DNA from: Drosophila persimilis
Lineage: Eukaryota; Arthropoda; Insecta; Diptera; Drosophilidae
Direction of reading: 5' to 3'
Assembly: GCF_003286085.1 (NCBI RefSeq)
Contig: NW_020825289.1
Span: 2,542,001 to 2,606,000, forward strand
DNA: 64,000 nt
Shown one piece after another: positions 10,360 to 20,250 of this stretch (position 1 is the first letter of the stretch; every line of letters begins with the position of its first letter). The translations under genes were made by a program, and so were the position numbers. The notes below the pieces were generated by a model, which saw nothing but the letters and a program-made list of their open reading frames with translations, did no database searches and was not told the DNA's origin.

Positions 10360-10671
10360 TAATTATAGCTAAGACAGATTTAACACCCACGTTATTCTAT
10401 GGGATTGAAATATTTGGAAATTGTGACGTTGGATCTAAAAAAAAAATAAAAGTAACATTTAACAACATTGCCCGCTAAATATATAATAAGAGACGAACCG
10501 ATCATATCTCAATCTTAGCAAACAAAATATTCAAAATGGATTTAAAGACATGGATAGGGTAAAGAACAATTATTTTTCTACATCGAATAATCTATACCAA
10601 ACAGCCGCGCTACTTGTATGATAAATTAACCTTTGCTCCATCTAATGGAACGTTGAATCTGGTTACCATAA
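10360..10671 (+). pseudogene. LINE RT C-terminal fragment (left part)
   Basis: Translations give DLTPTLFYGIEIFGNCDV, FNNIAR with IYNKRRTDHIS, and FLHRIIYTKQPRYLYDKLTF. These are the C-terminal region of a non-LTR RT from a family unlike the LOA copy beside it. The reading is cut at the TAA target site of a MITE and resumes beyond a gypsy element near 15346. Confidence 0.6.
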
Positions 10672-11519
10672 GGGCTCGCGCACACTATAGCTGAAAGCGG
10701 AGCTGAAATCGACGCTGAAATCAGAGCTGAAAGCTCAGCTGATCTGAGAGCTTTTCTCAGGCAGAATCAGCTTGCAGGTGCGTACATTGTCGGCTGATCT
10801 GATTGCTGAAAGCCCCTGCCTCCCTTTGCCTATCTACTTAAGTGGCATCAATAGATATCATTATAATTATTATTATTATATTGTTAATGAATTATTACTT
10901 CACAGCACGTACAGTAGCCAGACGGAAGTTTTCTTGGTTTTATTTTTAAATTACGTGTATTTTAACCATATTTCCGTTGAGTTTTTATTCGTATTACTTT
11001 TATTTTACGAATTATTATTACTTTTTTCAATTATTATTTATTTTGTATAATAATAAACATTGTGATGTCTTTCGAGCGTTTGCTGTACTTGAGGACATAG
11101 TATATTATATTTATTATTGACATATGAAAATGGTAAATAATAAAACTTTTTTGCCCAATTTATCACCTTCCAGAAATTTTAGACATAAAACTATTATTCA
11201 AATATTTTTAATAAGCCCGCTTATTTCCCAGCGCTGGGTTAACCGTAATTTCGCTTAACAATGTTTTGCAGCCCATTTTCGATCACTTATGAACCAATAC
11301 ACTTGAACAAAATCAGCAATCAGCTTGCTGAAAAAACAAACATGCTTGATCGATCAAACTAAGCTGAGCTGATTTCAGCGAGCTTTTTCAGCTTTCAGCT
11401 CAGCTCAGTCTGCAATGTGCGCACTTGCACCGGTGCAGTGTGTTTGTTTTTTCAGAGCTGAAAAATAAGCTATCAGCTCCGTTTTCAGCTCCGCTTTCAG
11501 CTACAGTGTGCGCGAGCCC
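10672..11519. mobile_element. Non-autonomous TIR element (PIF/Harbinger-like MITE)
   Basis: The ends are inverted copies beginning GGGCTCGCGCACACT and continuing through TAGCTGAAAGCGGAGCTGAA, with more inverted AGCTGA/TCAGCT repeats inward. Both sides carry TAA (10669-10671 and 11520-11522), the TWA target duplication of PIF/Harbinger elements. The 848-bp interior is AT-rich with no transposase frame. Superfamily assignment rests on the 3-bp target site and GG start. Confidence 0.75.
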
Positions 11520-11523
11520 TAAG

Positions 11524-11635
11524 TGTAGTGTATTGACACTCAGAAATTCATATGTGCGCGTTCACTTCAAGCTTCTCTTTTATTCTATGTCATTGGAGGT
11601 GTGACTTTATATACATATTAATATAATACCTAACA
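11524..11635 (-). repeat. 3' LTR of gypsy copy 1
   Basis: The 112-bp terminal repeat reads TGTTAGGTATTAT...CACTACA on the minus strand. It matches 15229-15340 and the 110-bp LTRs of the plus-strand copy. Its outer edge abuts the MITE, and its target duplication overlaps the MITE end by one base. Confidence 0.93.
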
Positions 11636-11805
11636 AGCCTCTCCTTAGATGTTTAAAATACATGTCTTTTATGGATCTTTTTTTATAACAATTTGATTTG
11701 TCTTCTTAATCTAATTACCGTAGATGTAATATACAAATTATTTGATTAAGTAGTTGTTTCAATGTTTACAGACTTTATATTTCCTTGCTTTATTTTATTT
11801 TATTG

Positions 11806-12720
11806 TTAAATACGCTTTACTACCTTCCCTGCCTCACATGGTCTCAACTCTCGTCTGGTGGGCGTTTGTTGAGAAACCATTTGTTCATTGTTGTTTCTAG
11901 AATTGTCATCTACTGAACAATTGCTTTCGACATCAGCTGTTTTCGCATTAGGCGATGTATGATTGTTAGTGCTTTGGTTTCTAATTTGAGCCAGGTGACT
12001 TTTTATGTCTCTGTTATTGTTTGTCAAAACACAATACGAACGTGGACCAATTTGTTGTTTTACAGTTGCATGAGTACAGCTTGCTTTGTTAGGATTTTTG
12101 TAGTCCCTAACCATAACTTTTTGACCCTTTAAAAATTCTGTGCTTCGTCTACCTTTATGGTTTACAACACACTCATTCTGTTTTTTATTTATTATGCTTT
12201 CGACCGTTGGTGATTTTAACAACGAAAATCTTTTTTTTAGTGTACGTCCAAAAAATAACTTAGCAGGAGATTCGCCCGTAGTACAATGAATCGTATTTCT
12301 GTAATCGATCAAAAAACTATTTAAAATTGTGTCAAAATCTTGTCTTTCATTACCTTGATTTCTTAACTGTCTTTAAAAAATTTCCTGCTTGACCATTAGT
12401 CGCTGGATGTCCTGGAGCAGTAAAATTGTGATTAACACCATTGTTACTAACTAAAACGTCTGGTAAACCATATTGACAAAATACTTCTCTAAGCTTGTTG
12501 ATTATAAACGATGAAGTTATTCATTTTGAATAATTCTGCCCATTTTGTATAAGAATCTATGATAACCAATAAATGAAAACCTTTGATTGGTGGATTTCCA
12601 CGGTATCAACAGACTCTTCTCTGGACTTGATTGTAGTTCCTGACAAGGAATACAATCTAGAATTAATTTCTCAATTTCAAAATCCATGCAAGGCCACCAC
12701 AATAAGAACGTGCTAACATT
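11806..12720 (-). pseudogene. Gypsy copy 1 integrase remnant
   Basis: Minus-strand frames give MWWPCMDFEIEKLILDCIPC (zinc-binding HHCC region, part of the first histidines lost), then, in another frame, the core end RNTIHCTTGESPAKLFFGRT and the basic tail with KGQKVMVRDYKNPNK. The open frame 11806-12312 ends in VVKRI, identical in style to the end of the plus-strand copy. The central DDE block is interrupted by indels. Integrase would insert the cDNA; this copy is inactive. Confidence 0.8.
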
Positions 12721-12793
12721 TTGGTTTTTACTATTTCCAATTGCGATGCATGAAATTCTGCTAAAATAGCTTGTCTTAGTTTGGTTGGAATTA

Positions 12794-13330
12794 CTACTCT
12801 ATATCCCCATAAGATACAATCATATTGCCAGAATACTCGCTGCCTTTTAATCTTATCATCGAACCAGTGTTAATTGCATCACAAACTTTTGATAATATTG
12901 GGTCACATCGTGTTTCACGAGCTATTGAAACTAATGTTGAACACCTTTTCAGATTGTAAAAAATGTATGTAATTACAGTCCTCATTTTGTACGGCCGTTT
13001 CCCATTGAGGCATTCTTGAGAGTCCGTCTGCTATGTTTAAGGTCCCCTTAATGTGTTCGACTGTATATTGAAAACATGACAAAGTCAGTGCCCATCTTCG
13101 CATTCGTGACGGGGCCATCATTGGAAGTCCTTTCAGGTCTCCAAATATGCTTAGTAACGGTTTGTGATCGGTTCGAAGGATGAACTTGTTTCCTAAAAGA
13201 TACTGTGTTAATTTACCCCTTTCTCAATTGTTCTGTAATTATGCTCGCTTTTGGACTCATTATCTGAGCGAAATTAATAATAAACTATGAATAATAATTT
13301 ACCATGCCTATGAAAGCTCTAAGCTCTAAT
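12794..13330 (-). pseudogene. Gypsy copy 1 RNase H region remnant
   Basis: Blocks include MRRWALTLSCFQYTVEHIKG and TLNIADGLSRMPQWE, the conserved end of the gypsy RNase H domain and its link to integrase. The expected upstream blocks at 13140-13330 are broken by frameshifts. Confidence 0.75.
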
Positions 13331-13335
13331 ACGTT

Positions 13336-14170
13336 CTACGGAGCCGGTGCAAACAATACACTCGCAACTCTATCATTATTTTTGATCAGTCCTATCTTTT
13401 CAATTGAAAATCCTAGGTAACAAATTTTGGACTTAAAGAACTCACATTTCTTGTCATTTAATTTTAGTCCAACTGATATCAGTTTTCGAATTACAGCTTT
13501 TAGGTTTGAAATATTTTCTTGAAGATCTCGTCCTGTAACTGTTACGTCATCTTGATAAACCACTACTCCTCGCATACACTGAAACAACCATTCCACTGTT
13601 TTTTGAAAAATAGCTGCCGCAGTTTTTTTTACCAAATGTTAAGCGTTTAACTTTCAATAGCCCAATATGTGTGCTACAAGTGCACAAATTTTGAGACTGC
13701 TCATCTAAATTAAGCTGATTGTAAGCATTTGACAGGTCAAGTTTTGAATACAGTGTACCCCCTTCAAACGCTGCAAAAATGTCGTTTATTCGTCGACTAA
13801 ATGTAACTAAATGTAACGACTAATGTAACCATATAGTCACCACAATTTCTTATGTCACCGTTTGGTTTTAAAATCGGTACCAAAGGTGTTCCGCCTTTAG
13901 AACTAACGACTTGCTCTAAAATTCCATCATTTATGAATTTTCGTAACTGCACTTCAATCTTTTCTTTCCATGTTAATGGTAAAGACCTAGGCATGAAAAA
14001 TATTGGTTTTCTTCTTTTAACAGTAACGATATCGTTTTCGTATTATATGAACCTAAACGAGGCTCAAAAACTTCAGCAAACTCCGATTTAATCTGTTCTG
14101 TAATTACAGAATTTGATTCATCTACGTACACATTGTTCACTTGCACTAACTCAAAATTAAAAGCTCTCAA
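13336..14170 (-). pseudogene. Gypsy copy 1 reverse transcriptase remnant
   Basis: The minus strand shows RAFNFELVQVNNVYV, the block KFINDGILEQVVSSKGGTPL, the catalytic block around VVYQDDVTVTGRDL and the block LKLNDKKCEFFKSKICYLGF. Compared with the plus-strand copy, there is a small deletion near 13800-13820, frameshifts near 13630 and 13990, and a missing stretch around the fingers-to-palm junction. YQDD is retained but the frame is broken. Confidence 0.85.
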
Positions 14171-14179
14171 AAATGTTCT

Positions 14180-14400
14180 ACCAATTAAAGGTGTACTTAC
14201 TGTATTGGGTACAACAATAACAATTTGTTTTTTAGATCTCGATATTCGATCGTTGCATCGTACTCAGCAACAACTTTGATTGAATCTCCATTGTAATCTA
14301 CATACGGAATTAGATCTTCTAAGTGGCCTGCTGTTATTTAAGCTCTCGTAAAATGTTTTTGGAACCATATTTTTTTTTAGATACATAATTTACGGATTTT
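14180..14400 (-). pseudogene. Gypsy copy 1 protease region, deleted
   Basis: The sequence matches the linker between protease and RT of the plus-strand copy (IPYVDYNGDSIKVVAEYDAT type). The DTGA active-site block is missing, because the TTTTTTTTT-rich stretch at 14395-14410 joins the gag zinc-knuckle tail directly to sequence downstream of the active site. Confidence 0.6.
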
Positions 14401-14407
14401 TTTTTTT

Positions 14408-15190
14408 TTATTTATTTTTACAAATGCTCGCCAAGTGACCTATTTTTCCACAGCTGTGACATTTGCATGCCTTGTACTTGCAATTGTTTGAGGTGTGATT
14501 TCGCCAGCCACAATGTGTGCATGGCTGCTGCTTCTTTTTTCTGTCAGCGTCGCAATCGTTTTCCCCGTCGCCGTCACCGTTGCTTCTGCTGCCTCTGGAA
14601 CTCAAGTTGCAGTTGCCTTGAAATGACTTCTGCCGTTGCTCTTTGCTTGATCTCTGTTCTCGCCTCTTTGAGTCTGCCATCGACTAGTCCCGTTCTTTTG
14701 AAACATGTAGTTGACGTTGTGTTCTGTCTTCCTTGTGCAAACACATTCCTTCCCACATATTGGGAAGGCTCATCACAAATTGGTTTAGTACAAAATTAGC
14801 ATTCTAATGCCAATTGTTTAACTCGAGCATACCACCCCCGCTACAGTCTCATCTTCACTTTTTGTGGACATGTGAAACTTTTTTTCCTCTGAACATGAGT
14901 GTAGGTGGTGTTTGGTGTGTTTTTAAAATTTCACATAATACTTTGTATGCTTTGATACAGGTCATCCCGGATTGCACAAACTATGTAGTACGGTGTAAGC
15001 CGCTCTACCGATCGTCTTGAACAAAACTGCCTTTTTCTGTTTTCCTTTTTCACATTCAATTCGCACTCGTCGAATTTTTCTTTTCAAATGCAGAATGTTT
15101 CTTGATGTGGCCAAAACTCAGCAATTGTTGCCATTTGATGTTGGTACATTGTTCGTCATGTAGTTGTTCATATTTTATATGCACTTCTAT
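14408..15190 (-). pseudogene. Gypsy copy 1 gag remnant with zinc knuckles
   Basis: The end of gag is open (14408-14680) and includes a first knuckle CTHCGWRNHTSNNCKYKAC and a second knuckle CHSCGKIGHLASIC (C-X2-C-X4-H-X4-C). The upstream capsid part (to about 15190) is recognisable next to the plus-strand copy but frameshifted. Gag packages the RNA into the capsid. Confidence 0.8.
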
Positions 15191-15215
15191 GTACATTAAT
15201 ACTTTTATTGTGTAC

Positions 15216-15226
15216 TCGTCGCCAAT
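15216..15226 (-). promoter_or_regulatory. Gypsy copy 1 primer binding site
   Basis: TTGGCGACGAG lies just inside the 5' LTR on the minus strand, at the same offset as TTGGCGACGAGGA in the plus-strand copy. I could not assign the tRNA with certainty. Confidence 0.65.
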
Positions 15227-15228
15227 TA

Positions 15229-15340
15229 TGTAGTGTATTGACACTCAGAAATTCATATGCGCGCGTTCACTTCAAGCTTCTCTTTTATTCTATGGCATTG
15301 GAGGTGTGACCGTATATACATATTAATATAATACCGAACA
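15229..15340 (-). repeat. 5' LTR of gypsy copy 1
   Basis: 112-bp LTR matching 11524-11635 with about five differences. It is followed outward by the target duplication CTAAG at 15341-15345. Confidence 0.93.
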
Positions 15341-15345
15341 CTAAG

Positions 15346-15490
15346 GTATTTGTACCAGTTCAGGAAAACAACTTTTAACAAATTCCGTATTCGTTTACGG
15401 AATGAGTTACCTTTCAATATTAAAAATATTAATAGAGAAACGCAATTTAGGAAGAAATTAAAAAAAACACTTGATAAACCCTTAAAAAAA
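15346..15490 (+). pseudogene. LINE RT C-terminal fragment (right part)
   Basis: Translation gives FNKFRIRLRNELPFNIKNIN and then a lysine-rich end (FRKKLKKTLDKPLKK). It continues the LINE cut at 10671; removing the MITE and gypsy copy 1 brings the two parts together. An A-rich tail follows. Confidence 0.6.
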
Positions 15491-15749
15491 ATAAAAAATA
15501 AAATAATTAAAATAAAATAAAATAAAAATAATAATAATAATAAAAAAAATAAAAATAAATATATAGTATTAATAATACAAATATTAGCCAAAATAACAAA
15601 AATATTAGTCATACTAAAAATGTTAGAATAAAAGCACCCAACTATGTGAACTCCATGTGACTAGCGCATTAACATAAAGTAGAAATACTGTCGCGTTATG
15701 AATATATATGTATATATATATAAATAAATAAAATAAATAACTTTGAGAT
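15491..15749. repeat. A/T-rich tail and TA/AAT microsatellite
   Basis: Runs of AAAATA, AATAATAAT and TATATATA continue to 15740. It is probably the 3' UTR and tail of the LINE fragment above. No gene is seen. Confidence 0.55.
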
Positions 15750-16145
15750 TGTTCGGAGCAGAACCCAGCCGATTAGCTGCTTGCCAAATAGCACCTAATT
15801 CTTGGCCCTCAGCCGCTTATTTTGTTTGTTACTTATATCTATGTCACTCATTTGTTTGTTAAAGCTTTGCGCTTGCTTGTCCTGCTAAACGCTCTCCGCC
15901 AGCTCGCTCTTCGCTATCTCCGCTTTGCGTCTGCCTACCGACGTCGGCCGAGCGAAGCTGCGCTTAGCGATCGGAGCGGCAATGTAAAGGGCAGGCAAGC
16001 CACACTTGCAATTTGGATGACACGCATTAAAGAACATATCGCAATTTTATTACTGCGCCGAGTTTTATTTAATTCGAATAATTAGTCGGCCGATTGGGGA
16101 TAAAAAACATTATCTCCACAGAGAGCATCTGTATTTTTTTATAAT
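15750..16145 (+). repeat. Putative LTR (unassigned family)
   Basis: The sequence starts TGTTCGGAGCAGAAC, also found at 40915, and has a GC-rich stretch near 15880-15990 with inverted GC-rich segments. It ends near GGCCGATTGGGGATAAAAAA, which could be a primer-site region. No partner LTR or target duplication was found. Confidence 0.35.
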
Positions 16146-17742
16146 TAGGATCCATCTCAGGAGGTTGAGCGGATACCTTAAAAAGTCAAGTTTATGTGCT
16201 AGAAGGGAATGGTTTACAGAGTGGAATGCTTTACTAAAGCCGGTGTAAATAACATCCGTCTGTAAGTTACCTTGAAAGCCTTTAGTAAAATGAAAGAGGT
16301 AAACTCTAACAAGTTCGTGGTGGTTGATCGCCGCCTTATATATCCATGCTGAGTTGGAGATGTAAGTGACTTGCAGAGATGTTGCAAGTGCGGAGTTAAA
16401 ACCTTCTCAAACATTTTAGGAAAGCGGATAACTTTGCTACCTCAGACTTGCTACCTTTTTTATGGAGAGGAATTATAAGCGATTCCTTCGAAATCGGGGG
16501 AAAGCAAGAAATAGGAAGAAAAGGGAGGCAATGGACAGGGTGAATAGTTTAAGCAAGGGTCCACACAGTGCCTTGGAGAAGTACTTGAGTGCACAACCTG
16601 GAGCACCGTCTGGACCCTATGAAAAAACCAGCTTAACTTAATTATTCGAAGATCATTAAGTAGAGAACATTCATTTAAGAAGGGACTGAAAATGCCGTTC
16701 GACATTGGTAAACCGGATGACCAGAGTAGCTTTCCGCAGAATAGGTGGTTTGGAAAAATTGGGCAAAAAGATGGGCAATTGCCAGATAATTATTTGGCGA
16801 CGTATTACAAAAAGATTGCGAGGATGGGTGTGTGGACGTTTTACGCTTACTGTTTTGGGCCAAGTTGAAAACTTATCCTGCATCGGGATAGGTTCTTATA
16901 AGTTCTTATAACATTGGGCATTAAGAACTGAAAATTTGGCCGAGCTATGACGTAGCGAGAGTGAGAAGTAGAAGACCAACTTCTTGAAATTTCGTATTAG
17001 GTCTCGATTTAAGTTTTTTAGACTGGATGACTCTTTGGTAAACCAAGGGGGTTTTCAAGATCTAATCGAACAAGAAGAGATATCCGAAGAAGGTGGAATA
17101 TACGAGCATAAATATAGGGAAAGCGGGAAGAATCAGTTTTAAACACAGGAATTCCAGTTCTTGTTGAACCTGGACAGTGAAGTGTTCCAATGTGTTCAAT
17201 TAGAGTCCACTGCAATCAGAACACCTCCTGCACGTCGAGACGAACGGTCTTTCTAAAAGTTGTGTACTGACCTGCCAAAACCTCGAAACTAAGAATGTCT
17301 GTTGCAAATGTAACACTATCCCGGAAAAGATATATTGCTGTGGTGGCAATATCCGGAGGTCCGGAACGTCTATTCACTGGTGGGATTGGAATAGACGGGA
17401 CAGCTAGTGAGCTCGGAGTGACCCTACTACGCATCGGAGACTCATTCAGCAATTTCAAACCGCTAAACTGAGCCCCCATGGCAAGGAGCTGATCGTATTG
17501 GTTTTTATTGGTCCACCACCCGGCAACCCTTTACGTTTGGCTCTAGCATCACTCACGAGGCCAGAAAATCCAGCGCATTTTGCGTGCCCTACGCTGTCGC
17601 AGAGCCAGCAGGGGACATTCGGCTTATCCTGGGTGATCTGTTAAATATAGGTTAAATATGGATTTTACTAAAGATTTATTTTGAAAAACACCGGCTGTAA
17701 TTGCAAAATAAAAGGAAAAGAAGCGGAGCGCAAAAGAAAAAT
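16146..17742 (-). mobile_element. CR1-type LINE copy C, truncated and decayed
   Basis: Minus-strand similarity runs from the 5' UTR (17660-17742, AAACACCGGCTG) through ORF1 (17330-17640) and the endonuclease (17090-17300) to the first RT blocks (16148-16700, LEFTSFI, TQHGYIRRRSTTTNLL). The 3' half is missing. Many indels are present. It keeps the 19-bp ORF1 segment that copies A and B lack, giving VPSIPIPPVNRRSGPPDIAT in one frame. Confidence 0.8.
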
Positions 17743-17795
17743 GTATAAATATGGAGTCGCAGCCGTAGGAACGACTTACAAAGTTTCCCCTCGTT
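17743..17795 (+). mobile_element. 3'-terminal scrap of a DINE-1-like element
   Basis: GTATAAAT...GGAGTCGCAGCC...ACTTACAAAGTTTCCCCTCG resembles the 3' hairpin and CGTTCCCCCTCG end of the complete DINE copies, but is diverged. It lies at the 5' edge of CR1 copy C, the same arrangement as DINE next to CR1 copy A. Confidence 0.5.
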
Positions 17796-18083
17796 ATCTT
17801 CTACACCCAGTCAGATAGGCAGAACTGCCGATTTTTACTTTTATTCAGACTTTTTGTGGTAATTTTTCGTTTAACCTGTTACATACATTTTTAAGAATAA
17901 AATTCACACTTGCAGAAAGACTTGCAAGTGGCCTGTATAACAATAAATGTTGATGTTCATATAATGCAATTACTTTAAAGTTTATTTGAACTTAGATTTC
18001 ATTCTTACATTCAGTTTTAGCATTACACACACGATATCATGTACAGGAAGATACAAGGAAGTTTGTTGAACATTTGTATGCAT
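17796..18083. other. Non-repetitive flank, no gene seen
   Basis: No TE signature is recognised. On the minus strand AATAAA occurs near 17838-17843 and 17977-17982, which could serve as polyadenylation signals for the candidate exon at 18084-18155. Confidence 0.35.
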
Positions 18084-18155
18084 TTACATATTATATGCCG
18101 CGATGTCCCCTCCACCTGCGTCATCCATAATAAGGAGACCTTGCTGATGATTAAC
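18084..18155 (-). CDS. Candidate terminal coding exon, unrecognised gene
   Basis: On the minus strand an acceptor (TATTTTGTAG) is followed by 23 codons and a TAA stop. The peptide contains LLIMDDAGGGDIAAYNM. The acidic-glycine GGGDIAAY pattern faintly recalls cadherin cytoplasmic tails, but this is only a resemblance. No upstream exon was recognised between here and the troponin C gene, and the frame is short, so it may be chance. Confidence 0.25.
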   Translation of the reverse strand, partial: VNHQQGLLIMDDAGGGDIAAYNM

Positions 18156-19426
18156 CTACAAAATACAGTAGTGTATAAAGATATTTCCATTAAAATGTAT
18201 AATTTTATATTGTCGTAAATCGCAATCTAAACTAGGGAAGATATTCTAAACCATGTCAACCTAATTGTGCCGTCAGAATAATTTCACACATTCTTGGTGT
18301 GTATAAAATCCTATCTGATAAAAATTACCTATCATTGCAAAAATAATGAAGACGTCAGTCTAATGTTTGATACGATTGTACGTTAAAAAATATACAGTAT
18401 GTCTATTAATTGTTTGCAAAATGAAATTGTTTTGATTCTAAGATTTTTAGGATAGACATCTTCACATTTTGTTGTGGGACGGTTTTCTCTCGATTCGCTT
18501 TAATTTCGGTTCCCTATAGTAGTCTGAATAAACCATTTTCACAAAATTTTCTTCGCCAAAATGAAAACAAACAACACAAAGAATCTTAATTGCATACGAA
18601 AAAAAGATGCTTTATTGATGCATTTTACACCATTACAATGACAATGGCAATCTCAAATTTGGCTCGGTAATAATTGGTCAGGGTTTCGGCTTCGTGCTAA
18701 AAGCAGGCGCACCTCGATCGCACCTCGCAATCGGAACGTTGGCAAGAGATAAATTTTTGCGCATAACAGCACAAATGTACGCGTAACAGCAAAGACTGTG
18801 CTCGTAACATACGCGTAACAGAACAGCGGGGTAAGGACAGCTGCCACTTTTAATTCAAGATGTAGGTGCAACAAATTCATTTTTTGACCATTAGAAGTTT
18901 AATTTTCATAATGAATGATTACTCACAGTACGTCAGAATTCAACATCTAAGATATCTTGATTTTCTTAAATCTCTCACTTTCTGCCGTCGTTTTGCTTTA
19001 TAATAAATAATACAAAAATTGACGCAATTTTATCACGCTGTATTTTTACAAAGCTTTAAAACGAAAACAAAACGTTTTTGCTAAAAACGAAAAACGGAAA
19101 AGTAAGTGAAAGCCGGAGTCTGCAGACGAAGGTTTCAGATCTTATAGAATCCGAGATTTCTACACATGTTCTTTAATAGTCGGAAAGATGGAAATGCTTA
19201 TCAATCTGACGGCATAAAAAGGCAGTTTTGGTTTAATAATGCACTTATCTATTATGCGTTGCCGATTTAATAGATTTACATACTGACATATTTATACGAT
19301 TGTTAAAAGTTATCTATAGACATGAATATTTTAAAATACTGAAAAAACCTGAAGGTTTTCATGGAAATTTGCATTAAGTCAGATTCCAAAGAAGAACTAC
19401 AAGACTATAACAAATTAGTTACCAAA
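18156..19426. other. Intergenic, downstream of troponin C
   Basis: This AT-rich region has no TE protein similarity and low internal repetition. A short CGTAACAGCA-type repeat occurs near 18765-18830. The 3' UTR of the troponin C gene should occupy the upper end. Confidence 0.4.
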
Positions 19427-20250
19427 TCAAATATTACCTGTCATAACTTGCATAAATTCTGAAAAATTGTTGTTTAAAATAATTGAAAATTTTTTGATTT
19501 CAGTCAATTATTAATGATTTCTCCTCTTACCATCAAAATCAACGGTGCCTGAACCATCAGCATCAATTTCTTCGATTATCAAATCTAGGTCTTGATTAGA
19601 TATCTTATCATCTAATTCGTGTAGAATACCGCGCAGTGTGGCAACCGTTAGATAACCTTTTCCTTCCTTATCGTAAACACGAAATGCTTCTTTTAATTCA
19701 TTTTGCAGTGCACCCAAGTCCTCCTCTACTTCAATGAAACGAGCCGCCAGCTTGCAAAATTGGCCAAAATCCAATTTACCAGATGTTCCCTTATCTACTT
19801 CTTTAATGAGCGCTTTAACTGCTGGCGGCTCCAGCTTCTGACCTAGAATTTCAAGAATGCTAGATACATCTGCATGGTCAATCGACCCTGCACCATCGTG
19901 ATCAAACGCCTTAAAGGCATTTCGAAGAACTGCAAAACGATACAGACATTAGTCAATAAGTGAAGGATTAAAACAAGTACACATACTTCTCAATTGCTCT
20001 TTGTCATACTCTCCATCAGCCTGTAAAACGTACAAAAATATGAATTCATTACGCACCCATTGCATATGTATGTGATCCGCAAATTGTAAAATATTTTTTC
20101 TGCTCGAAATAGGAACTTGCGTCACAATAATTTTGCTTGAAATTAGCCAAATATAACCGAATAAAATGATTTATATAGGTCTCGAGTGTATGTACATATG
20201 TTATTTTTATATCTATTGTCATTTATGTGATATATGATAAAACTCACCAT
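19427..20250 (-). CDS. TpnC41C: Troponin C, four coding exons, intact
   Basis: Coding exons, minus strand: 20250-20248 (ATG only), 20020-19987, 19929-19531 and 19458-19427. Introns are 227, 57 and 72 bp with GTGAGT/TTACAG, GTATGT/TTGCAG and GTAAGA/TTTCAG borders. The predicted 155-residue protein starts MADGEYDKEQLRIL and ends EFMQVMTGNI, the usual insect troponin C length. Four EF-hands are present. Loop IV (DADGSGTVDFDE) is canonical; loop I has A at position 5 and D at 12; loop II ends in Q; loop III ends in T. It is the calcium sensor of the thin filament, acting with troponin I and T in muscle. One canonical C-lobe site fits the insect isoforms described as binding a single Ca2+. The symbol rests on heterochromatic context and family; TpnC4 is the alternative. 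Confidence 0.93.

Larger units (their letters stand above)
11524..15340 (-). mobile_element. Ty3/gypsy-superfamily element with 112-bp LTRs (copy 1)
   Basis: LTRs of 112 bp lie at 11524-11635 (3') and 15229-15340 (5'), flanked by CTAAG on both sides (11519-11523, 15341-15345). The two LTRs differ at about five positions by eye. The internal region holds gag, protease, RT, RNase H and integrase remnants in the usual order on the minus strand. It is the same family as 49185-52257 but keeps RNase H and integrase sequence that the other copy lost. Confidence 0.93.

Noticed and set aside
14826-14850. CCACCCCCGCTACA as another BEL LTR end
   Set aside because: It lies within gypsy gag coding sequence and matches the plus-strand copy's coding region, so the resemblance is chance.
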